Assembly (NCBI GenBank): GCA_010093705.1
Contig: MU006100.1
Location: 465,929 to 529,928 of the forward strand
Length of the DNA: 64,000 nt
DNA from: Patellaria atrata CBS 101060
Lineage: Eukaryota > Ascomycota > Dothideomycetes > Patellariales > Patellariaceae
Direction of reading: 5' to 3'
This document shows, in pieces, positions 25,521 through 34,754 of this stretch (the stretch's first letter is position 1; each line of letters starts with the position of its first letter). The notes under the pieces were generated by a model. That model saw only the letters and a list, made by a program, of their open reading frames with translations. It ran no database searches and had not been told where the DNA came from. A program made the position numbers and the translations under genes.

Positions 25521-26120
25521 TTATCGCTCAACCCACACCAGACCTCCCTGCTGATGGCTCTTAAGTCGCTCGCTATTAGCGAGAGCATTATCCAAAGCCA
25601 TGAGACTCGAGCCCAGAGAACCGTCGATATTTACGACCGGAGCAGTGTAAGCCACTTTTCCAGAGAAGATCTTCGCCTTCGGGCCCGTGAGATCCAGCAC
25701 GAAGGTAGCAGCCATCTGGATATACGATTCTAACTGCGCTTGGCTGGTCCGTTCGCTCTCATCTACTTCGTTAACGCAAAGGGCATCGAGCCAGAAACAC
25801 GGGGTCCAGCCGTGCGTGAGTCCCATGATCGGTTCGACGTTCTGGTCGAGGGCTCTAAGCGCGTTGGCGACGCTGGCTGGGACGCGGATGAGGTTTCCGT
25901 TGATGATTAATTCTTCTGTTTGGGTTGTATCGGGGCTCCGGATGTACTTGATGAAGAAGAAGAGGTTTACTTTGGAGGCGTCCACGGGGAAGACGGAGAA
26001 CCGTTTCGGAGAGCCTGGTTTGTCTTTTCTGTTGAAGATGGGCTTGAACATGCGGGTGTCAAATTGGCTGCTGCCGAGGGGTTCAAAGACCGGGCGGATC
26101 TTGCTTTGTTTGTGGCCCAT
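25521..26120 (-). CDS. HET-domain-like protein, short form
   Basis: Single frame of 199 residues from the ATG at 26120. Residues 1-50 are specific to this protein. After that come LFFFIKYIRS, a short strand region, VASVANALRALDQ, and the block CFWLDALCVNEVDESERTSQ. That block matches the HET-domain pattern 'lWiDAlCINQxdxxErs', and VLDLTGPKA takes the place of the usual 'VWLGP'. HET domains act in fungal non-self recognition and trigger cell death when activated. This one ends about where the first HET half ends, so it is truncated relative to full HET proteins, which usually carry long C-terminal regions. The N-terminus MGHKQS fits an N-myristoylation signal (Gly2, Ser6), which would place it at a membrane; this is inference. 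It sits between two diverged direct repeats. Confidence 0.65.
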   Translation of the reverse strand: MGHKQSKIRPVFEPLGSSQFDTRMFKPIFNRKDKPGSPKRFSVFPVDASKVNLFFFIKYIRSPDTTQTEELIINGNLIRVPASVANALRALDQNVEPIMGLTHGWTPCFWLDALCVNEVDESERTSQAQLESYIQMAATFVLDLTGPKAKIFSGKVAYTAPVVNIDGSLGSSLMALDNALANSERLKSHQQGGLVWVER

Positions 26121-26563
26121 GGTTGAGGATGTGGGGGAGTAGATCTTCTGGTAAAAGAATTGGTCTGCTATGCTATAGTACTGTATGTGATGTGGTACGT
26201 GCCGTGGTGTATGTTGTGATACGATTACTTTAAGAGAAGTAGATGACTTGAGAGAAAATATTTGAATTGAGAAGCGTGGCAGACGGAGAGAATTAATGGA
26301 TGTATAAATAAAGCCGTAGTATAGGTAAGTAAGGTGTATTTCTATACCTTATGGATATTGGTACTGTAGAAGCCAAGCACCAAGTGAGCAAGAAGCCCCC
26401 CAGCCAAGCCATATAACCTGCGTGCAAAGCCAATAGTACGCGAAAAGAAACGAAAAAGAAACGAATAAGGCTGGTGGGTGTGAGGCGGTGGCATTTCCAC
26501 AAAGGGTACCGGCAACGCTAAGCATTTGAACCACAGAGCAGCACTGCCTAAGGGGAACAAATT

Positions 26564-26890
26564 CTTTCCTTAAAGTAGAGACTAGAGGATGAAGGGCAAG
26601 AAACATACTGACAGACAAATGATAGGGGAGGCGTTGTTATCAAAATTCTTTAAATTACTGACGCAGATGCTGGGGCGAAGCAGTAAAGTTCTTTTGTAGT
26701 AAGGGTTATACAGTACCTCCTATTTCAGACGGATAGTTCTACCGGTACTGTACAGCAAGCAGTAGAGGAGATAAATGAAAAGTTTTATTCCATGAACACC
26801 TTGAGAAGTTTTGTACAGTAGTTCTTCCTCGTGCTCCAGACTTGGTCCCGGGAATTTCGCCGCGTCTGTCGTTGATTTATCTGCAAAAGC
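26564..26890. repeat. direct repeat, right copy flanking the HET-like gene
   Basis: Same orientation as 25025-25287 and about 1.54-1.60 kb away. It carries an extra segment of about 60 bp that contains GTACTGTACAG. The pair brackets the HET-like gene and most of its flanks. Confidence 0.7.
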
Positions 26891-27366
26891 TCGGTTACAT
26901 TTCCGGTGAAGAAAAGAATCAATCCCACACGATCAGTCTCAGCTCTTCAGTCCCAGCTCTTCAGTCCCGGGATGATCTCCCAGCCGATGCCGTCACATCA
27001 TGCCCGAATCGTGGTCGCTCCAGAACCCGGCTCAGCGCCTTTCTTGCAGCTTCTGCTTGGCGAGAGACTAGAATAGGATGGTCAAGGCTTGATCGAGCAG
27101 ATTTCTATGTGTTTTTCATGATATTCGTCACTAAAGGTTGTATTGTGGCTGATATGGCTGATATGGCTGATATGGCTTTCCCTTTAGCTTGCACTGGATC
27201 CGTATGGACTTTTGCGCTGGACACGAAAGAGCCGCTTCGTACTCCGCGCCTGCTTCGCCTCAAGTCTATCTGATATAGCTGGGGTTAAACCTTCAACTTC
27301 TCTTCGACACTTTTCTGCGTCTTGTTCTTGTATATATATGATTTAAAACTGTTTGATGAAGAGAAC
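26891..27366. other. 5' region of the membrane-protein gene, with a 9-bp repeat
   Basis: Just over three copies of GCTGATATG in tandem at 27148-27177. A frame through this stretch (26842-27273) has no other features and is not called as a gene. A TATATATATG stretch near 27332 lies about 30 bp upstream of the ATG at 27367. Confidence 0.45.
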
Positions 27367-29988
27367 ATGGCTGACGCCAACCATGCGTTTACCGGAGCGT
27401 GGGTAAATTGGAGTAAGGCCTCCTCCCCCTGCTACAGCCTCGGCAATATATTTACCTCCCTACCATCACCGCTGGCATTCCTCAACGTGATATCTGCTAT
27501 TCAATAAAGTACTGACACTTGGCCTTAGGCAAAGGAGGGACCTTAGGATCTACGGTTACGATATCTGCGACCCACGGCTCATTCCTCGTTGCCTTTCTCG
27601 CCCTCTTCGTCCGCTGGTCTGGTGCCCATCTGTGGGGTATCATATGTTATATCCTCCATCAATTCCGATCGACTCCAGAGCCTAGGGATGGATTATACCA
27701 TCAGCATCAAGCTGTACTTCGAAATGCCGTTAGCGACTCCAGTGCGCTGTGGTACTTTTCAAGTACGGCCTTCAGATGGAATGGCAACACTCAGGGTACA
27801 CTACGAAGATCGCTTCCGTTAATAGTCATTACCATCTCACACATGGCCATCTTCGCGATTTGTGGTATCTTTTCCTCTAGGGTTACGACGGCTGGCGAGG
27901 AAATGCTTGTTAATAGTGAGCATTGTGGGTTTATACAGGGGACCACATTCAGGGCAGACAATAACTATACGGCCCGTGAATGGGAGCTCTTAGACGCTAT
28001 ATACGTCTCTGCTCATTGGAGTACACAGAAGACGGCCAGTTATGCGCGCCAGTGCTACGCCCAAGAACACACAGATCGTACTTCGCTATGCAACGAACTG
28101 GCAGTCCCACGTATAGAATCCAATGTCTATACTTCGGAACCGTGTCCTTTCCAGGGAAGAGAAGTTTGCAACGGTTCTGCGATCAAGATTGACTCCGGTT
28201 GGATCAATTCTGATACACACCTTGGCATCAATGCCCCTCCCAAGAATCGAATCCAGATGAAGAAGGTCACGACCTGTGCTGTGATTCCTGCTGAAGAGAA
28301 ATACTCCACTTTGTTCCTAACTAACCCGGATGGCCACGTAAATGACCCTTTACCAGAGAATAGCTTCAAATATTACAACATGGGTGCGGATCTTATCAAT
28401 AAGAATAGCTATACCTACTATGTTAGTAATTACTCGATGTGGTCTGTTTCAGAGCCTTATATTCTAAGGTGAGCAACCTCCTTCTTTACCTTCCTTGTCG
28501 TAACTGCCTCTAATCGGTTTCTCTACACTTCATTTACTGAAAAGTTGTACTGTTATTCTCAAGATACCGTGAAATTTTACTGACCTGTACCGAAATGTTG
28601 TACGGCTAAGTCCGACTTTTTCGAGATTCCACCGATTTGTACAGCTCGAGGAAGATATTTTTTCGTCCTCGGCGTACAGTCAGAAAGAATATGCTGACAA
28701 CCCCTATAGAGGCTATACTGCTTATCTCAACAATCGCTCCGAGAGTGATTTTGCTCCGATTCGTGACTTTCAAACAGATGATTCAGATGTCACGTTGATG
28801 TCGCTGTTGAACTACGTTCGATATAATGGCCGAGTCGATGACCCTTGGTTTAGAGCTGATCAAGAATTTGCAAATGCGAATCTCGGTGTTCCATCGTCCG
28901 GGACATCTTGGCTTCCCAGCCATATCTCAAGCGTTCTCGGATGCACTGAACAGTACCAGTTTTGCAATGCAAAGCGTTCATGCACTCAACTCACTGGATT
29001 CCATGGAATCGATCCAGAGACGGTTAATGGATTAGAGTTGAACGAGGCGCAAAAGGACACGTTCAAACTTATCATGCATGTAGCGTATTACATGCGGCTT
29101 CAGATACTGGTCTTTTTCCTCAGAAGCCAGGCATTAGTTGCTCAACAGTATCTTTGGGGCCACAACTTTGTCTCGTCCGCTCTAGATCAAAACCAGTGGC
29201 ATATCGAGGTTGAGAACTTCCACAATATGTCGCTCGCAGCACTTCAGCGTGGTATTGTAGACCATGCTTCTCCTCCAATCCTGCAGATCCGACCAGGTGT
29301 GGAGTCTACGGACTACATCGTAAAACCCGAATCCGACGGTGAACGCAACCATTGCGGCAACCAGAAAATCCGGAGTACAGCTTACTCTTCCTTTAGTGTC
29401 CTAGGTCTCTCCATAATCATGGTCGGTGGCACTTTCATAATTCTAATCAACTTATGCCTCTCCGGCATCGTCGGATGGTTTCAGAAGCGCCATGGCAGCT
29501 ACAGATTCTTCGAATGGAACCAAGGCGACTATCTACAGTTACAACGTCTCGCCTTCGAAGGCGCCAACATCGGACCCTGGAAAGGCAAAGATGATGCTGT
29601 CCCCTTGACCGTGCACGCAGGTATGCGTTTCAGGATCCCGACCACACATCCAACGTGGAAGGCACCGATATCGCAGAATGAGCCGGGACAGCAGGAGGAC
29701 GAGATCCCGTTACGTGACATCAAGGCTCAGCAGGCTTTCAACTATGCACCTTCAACATCACAGACGGATCTTAAGTATGAGGCTATCAGGACCCAACAAC
29801 GGGAGTTCAGATACGTTCCCAATGATGATATCTCCATTGCTTCCGGGAGCATCGGAGGATATACTCCAGGAAGTAGTCGGAACCCCTTTTCACCGCTTAC
29901 CCCCTCACCGCCCGGTTATTCGTATGCTCCACCTCAGGATACGGCATATTTCGGATCCCGTGGTGATCCGATGTACAGGCCACAGTAG
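27367..29988 (+). CDS. fungal multi-pass membrane protein of unknown function
   Basis: Three exons (27367-27412, 27529-28468, 28710-29988), all phases agreeing, give 754 residues. The start MADANHAFTGAWVNW joined to SKGGTLGSTVTISATHGSFL is the typical beginning of a family widespread in Pezizomycotina and annotated only as hypothetical. Hydrophobic segments are at about 28-50 (FLVAFLALFV..IICYIL), 115-135 (LPLIVITISHMAIFAICGIF) and 563-590 (SIIMVGGTFIILINLCLSGI). The long loop between the second and third holds many Cys and N-glycosylation sequons (NYT, NGS, NYS), suggesting an extracellular or lumenal side. The C-terminus is Pro/Tyr/Ser-rich and probably cytoplasmic. The second intron, at 241 bp, is far longer than the others in the window. 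Confidence 0.8.
28469..28709 (+). other. unusually long intron
   Basis: Donor GTGAGC and acceptor CCCTATAG join AG to A with the frame kept. The intron contains several related words (GTTGTACTG, CTGTACCG, GTTGTACGG, TTGTACAGC), consistent with an old insertion. Confidence 0.6.
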
Positions 29989-30418
29989 TTGATATAATTG
30001 GCGTATACAGCTTCTTGCATTCTTTGGCGTTTTTCGATCTGGTTTGGTTAATATGGTTGGGACTTATGAGACTATGTATGACGTTCATAGGCGTTACGGT
30101 CTGAAGAGGAAGGAGTGTAATAAGCGTTATGAGTATTTAAGCTACCAAATCAAAGAGTATACACATGTAACTTCACACTTCAGCTATCTAATCATCTTCG
30201 TCCTTTGTTCGAAATTTCTCGAACGCTTGTACGATTGGTGAATATTTACGGGCGGGTGTTACATCTTCTCGAAGTACGGAGACCCGTCGAATCTCTGTTC
30301 GGTCAAACCCCCCGTAAAGGTACGGTGGAGATCCTTGGTATATTCTCCATTCCTCACAATCATATCCCTTCTCCTTTCGACCCAACATACAACCCTCCCC
30401 CCTCCCTACAACTACCCT
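29989..30418. other. convergent intergenic region
   Basis: Lies between the 3' ends of the membrane-protein gene (+) and the dehydrogenase gene (-). No coding frame with a motif. The right part is strongly C-rich on the plus strand. Confidence 0.45.
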
Positions 30419-31705
30419 TCACAGCCTACTCCCTCCATCCCTCTCTCGCTCCCCTTCCCCCGCAATCTCAACAACCAACTTCCCAAACTGCCTACCGGCC
30501 TTCATATCCTCGAACAAGCCATCGATCTTATCGACATCGAGGCCTTTCACGACGCGGGAGATGACGGGCCGGAGTTTGTGCGTTCGGACGAAGGCGAGCA
30601 TGGCGGCGAACTCAGCACGCGAACCCATGGTCGTGGTACGGATTTCGATGTTTTTGAGCACGGTGGGCATGGAGAGGGTTAGGGAGGGGGATGTCGTCAT
30701 GCCGTACAGGGATATGATGCCGCCGTGCTGGTTGGGGGGGTTAGTTGGGTGTGGGAAGTTTNNNNNNNNNNNNNNNNNNNNNNNNNNNNNNNNNNNNNNN
30801 NNNNNNNNNNNNNNNNNNNNNNNNNNNNNNNNNNNNNNNNNNNNNNNNNNNNNNNNNNNNNNNNNNNNNNNNNNNNNNNNNNNNNNNNNNNNNNNNNNNN
30901 NNNNNNNNNNNNNNNNNNNNNNNNNNNNNNNNNNNNNNNNNNNNNNNNNNNNNNNNNNNNNNNNNNNNNNNNNNNNNNNNNNNNNNNNNNNNNNNNNNNN
31001 NNNNNNNNNNNNNNNNNNNNNNNNNNNNNNNNNNNNNNNNNNNNNNNNNNNNNNNNNNNNNNNNNNNNNNNNNNNNNNNNNNNNNNCAAACACATTCGCC
31101 CCGACCCCCACCGCGAACAGCACAACCATAAGCGCAACCCCGCCCCCAACACCGGTCACCAACACATTCTTCCCCGCCCCCACATGTCCCGCACACTTCG
31201 TGAACAGCGCCCGCCACGCCGTCAGCCCCGTAAGCGGCAGCGCCGCGGCTTCCACATCTGACAGATGGCCGGGGACCTCTTCCACCTCGCCCGCCTCTAC
31301 CACGGCGTATTCCTGTAGCGTGCCGAGCGGTACGGTGGCCGTGCCCCCGAGAATCCTGTATCCGCCCTCGTCTTCGGGTCCGTCGGGGGAGGAGGCCCAG
31401 CCGTAGCCGGGGGTAAGGACGACGCGTTTCCCGGCCCAGCGTTTTGTGGCCGGGGAGGAGCCGGTGCCGATTACGATGCCGCAGCCGTCGGCGAGGAGGG
31501 GGGTGTGGAAGGAGATGCGCGGGTAGAGGTTTTGGCGGATGAAGAGGTCGCGATGGTTGAGGGAGGCGGCGGTTAGGCGGATTAGGACGGATGTGGGGCC
31601 GAGGGGCGGTATGTGGAGGGTGGTGCGGTGGAGGGGGTAGTATGTTTTTCCGGGGGGGCCGGGGGGGCCTTGGATTGTGATGCATGTGGAGCGGGTGGGG
31701 AGCAT
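30419..31705 (-). CDS. medium-chain (zinc-type alcohol dehydrogenase/quinone oxidoreductase family) dehydrogenase, split by an assembly gap
   Basis: Begins at the ATG 31705. The N-terminal GroES-like fold is clear: PPLGPTSVLIRLTAASLNHR, DLFIRQNLYP and PLLADGCGIVIGTG. Next comes EEVPGHLSDVEAAALPLTGL with TAWRALF, and the start of the Rossmann domain, GAGKNVLVTGVGGGVALMV. The next ~100 codons are lost in the N-run. Coding resumes after a probable acceptor (CCAACCAG, exon from 30727) with HGGIISLYG and ends VKGLDVDKIDGLFEDMKAGR then QFGKLVVEI, stop at 30419. It matches the fungal NAD(P)-dependent MDR proteins near quinone oxidoreductase that lack the catalytic-zinc cysteine; substrate unknown. 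An upstream in-frame ATG at 31870 gives only a Pro-rich leader and is not preferred. Confidence 0.82.
   Translation of the reverse strand: MLPTRSTCITIQGPPGPPGKTYYPLHRTTLHIPPLGPTSVLIRLTAASLNHRDLFIRQNLYPRISFHTPLLADGCGIVIGTGSSPATKRWAGKRVVLTPGYGWASSPDGPEDEGGYRILGGTATVPLGTLQEYAVVEAGEVEEVPGHLSDVEAAALPLTGLTAWRALFTKCAGHVGAGKNVLVTGVGGGVALMVVLFAVGVGANVFXXXXXXXXXXXXXXXXXXXXXXXXXXXXXXXXXXXXXXXXXXXXXXXXXXXXXXXXXXXXXXXXXXXXXXXXXXXXXXXXXXXXXXXXXXXXXXXXXXXXXXXXXXXXXNFPHPTNPPNQHGGIISLYGMTTSPSLTLSMPTVLKNIEIRTTTMGSRAEFAAMLAFVRTHKLRPVISRVVKGLDVDKIDGLFEDMKAGRQFGKLVVEIAGEGERERDGGSRL
30762..31086. other. assembly gap, 325 N
   Basis: All bases are N. Reading frames across it cannot be trusted. Its flanks are G-runs and C-rich sequence, which may explain the failure to assemble. 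Confidence 0.99.
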
Positions 31706-32236
31706 TGTGGATTTGGGGGGAGGGGGTAGCGGATAGGGGGTTTGAGGGATTTCTTGGGGGGGAAGCTTGAGGTTTGGAGGGTTCGGGGGGAAAGGGTTAA
31801 TTGGGCTTTTAGTTTGGGTTTTGGGGATAGGAATTGGGAATTGGTGGTTATATATGGTATAGATGTACAATTTTGTAAAGGCGCAGATTGAGGTTGGGGT
31901 TGGTGAATGTTAAGGTAATGTAGAGCTGTGGTGATGGAGCTCGAAAAGCTATAAGGTTGTCTACGCTGGATGACGATGACCGAGCTCCCCTTCCTCCACA
32001 TTTTCCGAACCGAGGCTTGTGGGGGAAGCTCGGGATGCCGGCGTAAGGTCGGGCTATTTTAGGAAATATAATGATAACGACAATCGATATTTCATTAAGT
32101 TGTACTCTACTGTGATTAACGATCGCGTTCAACTCATCATCTTAACCTCCCTGACTCAGGTACTCGTTTTGATATCTTACCAGGTTAATCGTATTGTACA
32201 TATCTTTCATGGTAGAGTCTCGAACGATCCCACTAT
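31706..32236. other. intergenic between dehydrogenase and HET locus
   Basis: 5' flank of the dehydrogenase gene (minus strand); G-rich on the plus strand near 31706-31800. Overlapping short frames have no motif. Confidence 0.4.
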
Positions 32237-33740
32237 TTATGTCCCAAGCGCTTCAACAGATGGCTTCAAAGCGTTATAGTTAATGTTGTTAAGAGCTCCA
32301 TTCCCGACATCCTCATATGGCTTATGGAATTCCTCCAACAACACCTTCAGTCGTCCAGAACCAACCCAACCATGCAGGTGTCGGCATATCGGAAGACCAA
32401 TCAGCAGGCATTCCTCGAAATTTTCAGTGTTCAACTCTCTATAACCATTGACTAGTGAACAAACTCTCGTCATGATTCTAAATAGGTCACCCATACCCTC
32501 CAATCGTGAATATCCCGTGTAGCAAGCGCATCGGAATCGTTCCAGCGGGCGGAACGTTGGGATTTTGACCAACGATTGTCGCAAGGGTAGGTCTGCGGGA
32601 CACTCTGGAGACCCTCCATCATCTAGTTGGAACAATTTTGGTTTGTTATCTTTGTCCCATTCATCGTACTGAGTACGCCATAGTTCATTTGTTTTGTGAA
32701 ATTCGAAGCACACAACTCTGCAATTCGAGAAGATAACATCTACTATCTCCGAATGCGTTCCCGGATCGATCGATTGGTCATTTAATTTAAAATCTTGAGA
32801 AGGCATCGCCACAACCGGCTTCAACCAGCTTGAAGAGTACCTTGTATTTCCATCCCCTTGACTTGATTGTTGTTTCGAACCCTTGGTCTGTTTGTTTGGT
32901 CCTTTGTCCGATGCAGGCGATGGGTATCTAGCAGCGAATAGTTTGGATTCTATCAAACGTTAGAATTCTCATTGGCAACTGACCATCCATTCTTTTCTTT
33001 CACAATAGGAGTCGGCTTCAGTTGTTTCTCTAAGCTTACTGTTTGAGGACTTCTCGATCGCGTCACTAAGTCTCGTAAAAGCATTTTCCTCTCCTTCACC
33101 ATAGATAAGCGGTATGTGTATTTCAAATATTCCCATCAATGAATATGCCATATCTTCCTCACGCTTTGTCTGACGATTATCTGCCCATGAGATTCGGTCT
33201 TCAACGGAGAAGGAAGACAAACCATTTCCTCGAAGAGCATCAATAGGAACTCCAGTTATCTTTCCGAGTTGTTTCTCAAGCGATTTCTTGTCACCTAGCC
33301 GTGCTCCTTCTTTAGAAAAGAAGTGAACCTAATACGGAGCAATGAGTCCTTTAAGGGTCCAGCCTCGTATACACCACCTACTGTTTTCGATCCGCTCATT
33401 TATCGAGACGTCTGATAAGTACACATAACATCTTGCTGCTTCACAGTACCAGCGAAACATAGAGTTGATAGCCTCCTGAAGCTCGTTATTATCTGATTTG
33501 TCGATACAACATGTATCGATCCAGAAATATCCGAGGCCGTCGCGAGCAGCCTGCTCCCCGCAAAACCGAATCTTTTGACCCATCCTTCTTGCTCCCTGAG
33601 CGTTCCTTCAAGTCTTTAAATGGAACCTCTTGATCGTCGTTTCCCCAAGTATAGGATAGTATCGCATAAACAGGGATCTCTTTGAAAAGGTTCTCCGTCA
33701 GGCTGAACTCGCCATTGCTTAGACGCTCCAAAAGACGCAT
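32237..33740 (-). pseudogene. HET-domain incompatibility-type gene, broken
   Basis: Starts MRLLERLSNGEFSLTENLF with YAILSYTWG, the classic HET N-terminus. It then shows KIRFCGEQAARDGLGYFWID, TCCIDKSDNNELQEAINSMF and RWYCEAARCYVYLSDVS, and later RGWTLKGLIAP and FSVEDRISWADNRQTKREED followed by MAYSLMGIFEIHIPLIYGEG. These are the usual HET blocks in the usual order. The C-terminal part (about 32237-32950) is not recognised and follows a likely intron. HET proteins of this kind control vegetative incompatibility. The reading frame is interrupted at least twice between recognisable blocks, so the locus looks broken, though the high identity of the remaining blocks suggests recent loss. Confidence 0.75.
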
Positions 33741-34041
33741 TTGGAAGGAAAGGTATCAGAGCCTCCTCCTTTAGGGAGATATATATAATGGAAATGCGCA
33801 GAGAGAAATTCTTACGATGTACCAACGAGTTTAATTAAGTTGATTGAAATCTTTAATGGAAGTAAAGCGGAGTCGAGGGTCAGGCTGAGCCCACGGCCTT
33901 TGCACCAGTTACATATCTCAAGACTTATCTCCATAGCCAATGCCTGAGGTCAGATTGGCCAGGAGGGTTTGTCAGCTGCAGCGAGGCTGAGAAACCACAA
34001 CCCCCAAAAAAGGAAACTAAATAATAGATAGTGTAGTCGGC
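33741..34041. other. intergenic, no gene seen
   Basis: 5' flank of the broken HET locus; short frames only. ATATATATAATGG near 33779 could be a TATA region for the minus-strand gene. Confidence 0.35.
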
Positions 34042-34160
34042 CAAAAATTTAAAAAAAAAAAAAATTGATCCAGCAAAAAGTCGAACCCAGGTAACATTGA
34101 AGTCAACTGTGACGGCACTGCAGGTAGACGAAGTACCTGCCTACTCAGCCACATGCCCGA
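34042..34160 (-). mobile_element. tRNA-derived SINE-like element (family 2)
   Basis: On the minus strand a box A, TGTGGCTGAGTAGGCAGG, is followed by the strong hairpin GCAGGTA/TACCTGC. About 70 bp after box A is a box B, CTGGGTTCGAC, and then a T-run of about 14 and a second short T-run. The cloverleaf is incomplete, so it is not a working tRNA gene. The body differs from the elements at 17243 and 40420. Confidence 0.55.
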
Positions 34161-34754
34161 GTTCGATGGAAGAAAAAGTGCTTGGGGTTGTTTATGACTT
34201 GCAGACTGTGAGGGCAGTCAATTCGTGCTTTTGTACGTGACTTCCTCCCCTCGTGGTTTTTGTAAGTGTCTTCTTTGAGTTTCTTCCCTTCAAGGTACCC
34301 CACTGGCAGTGGTAGCAAAAGACACTATAGTTTATAGATCTCTTAAGTATATCTCCGCACTCCTTTATGCTTGAAAAGTTGGAGAATGGACCTATAATGG
34401 CAGGGAATCAACTATTTTTATTTCTAGATAAGATTGAAGCAAGAAAGTTATACTCCCTGCCTTAAGTAAGGAGTCTTTGCAACAAAGTGATATAATTAGT
34501 CTGGATCTAACCGCGTTCGGGTCAGGCGTCCAGGGTCATAATTAAACGTAGACAGACGTCAACTTGTCAATCTCACCTTTATATATCTGTACATACCTGT
34601 AAATCTGGGTTATTGGAACCTCTCATTCCAGTTGTTTCGTTCTTTACTCTAGGATAGTCATTTAATAAGTAACTTGGTTGTACTCACAGAACCAATCAAT
34701 CACCACTCGTTTCACCAGACCTGTACAGATCATATCGTCGCTATACCCGACACA
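34161..34754. other. upstream region of the P450 gene
   Basis: No coding frame. A TATATATCTG stretch near 34578 could be a TATA region for the P450 gene starting at 34755. Confidence 0.4.

Noticed and set aside
25687-26142. 151-codon plus-strand frame overlapping the HET-like gene
   Set aside because: It is antisense to the HET-like frame, which carries recognisable motifs; this one does not.
26842-27273. 143-codon frame with an ADM repeat
   Set aside because: The repeat comes from a 9-bp tandem repeat; the rest overlaps the right-hand direct repeat, whose left copy is not coding.
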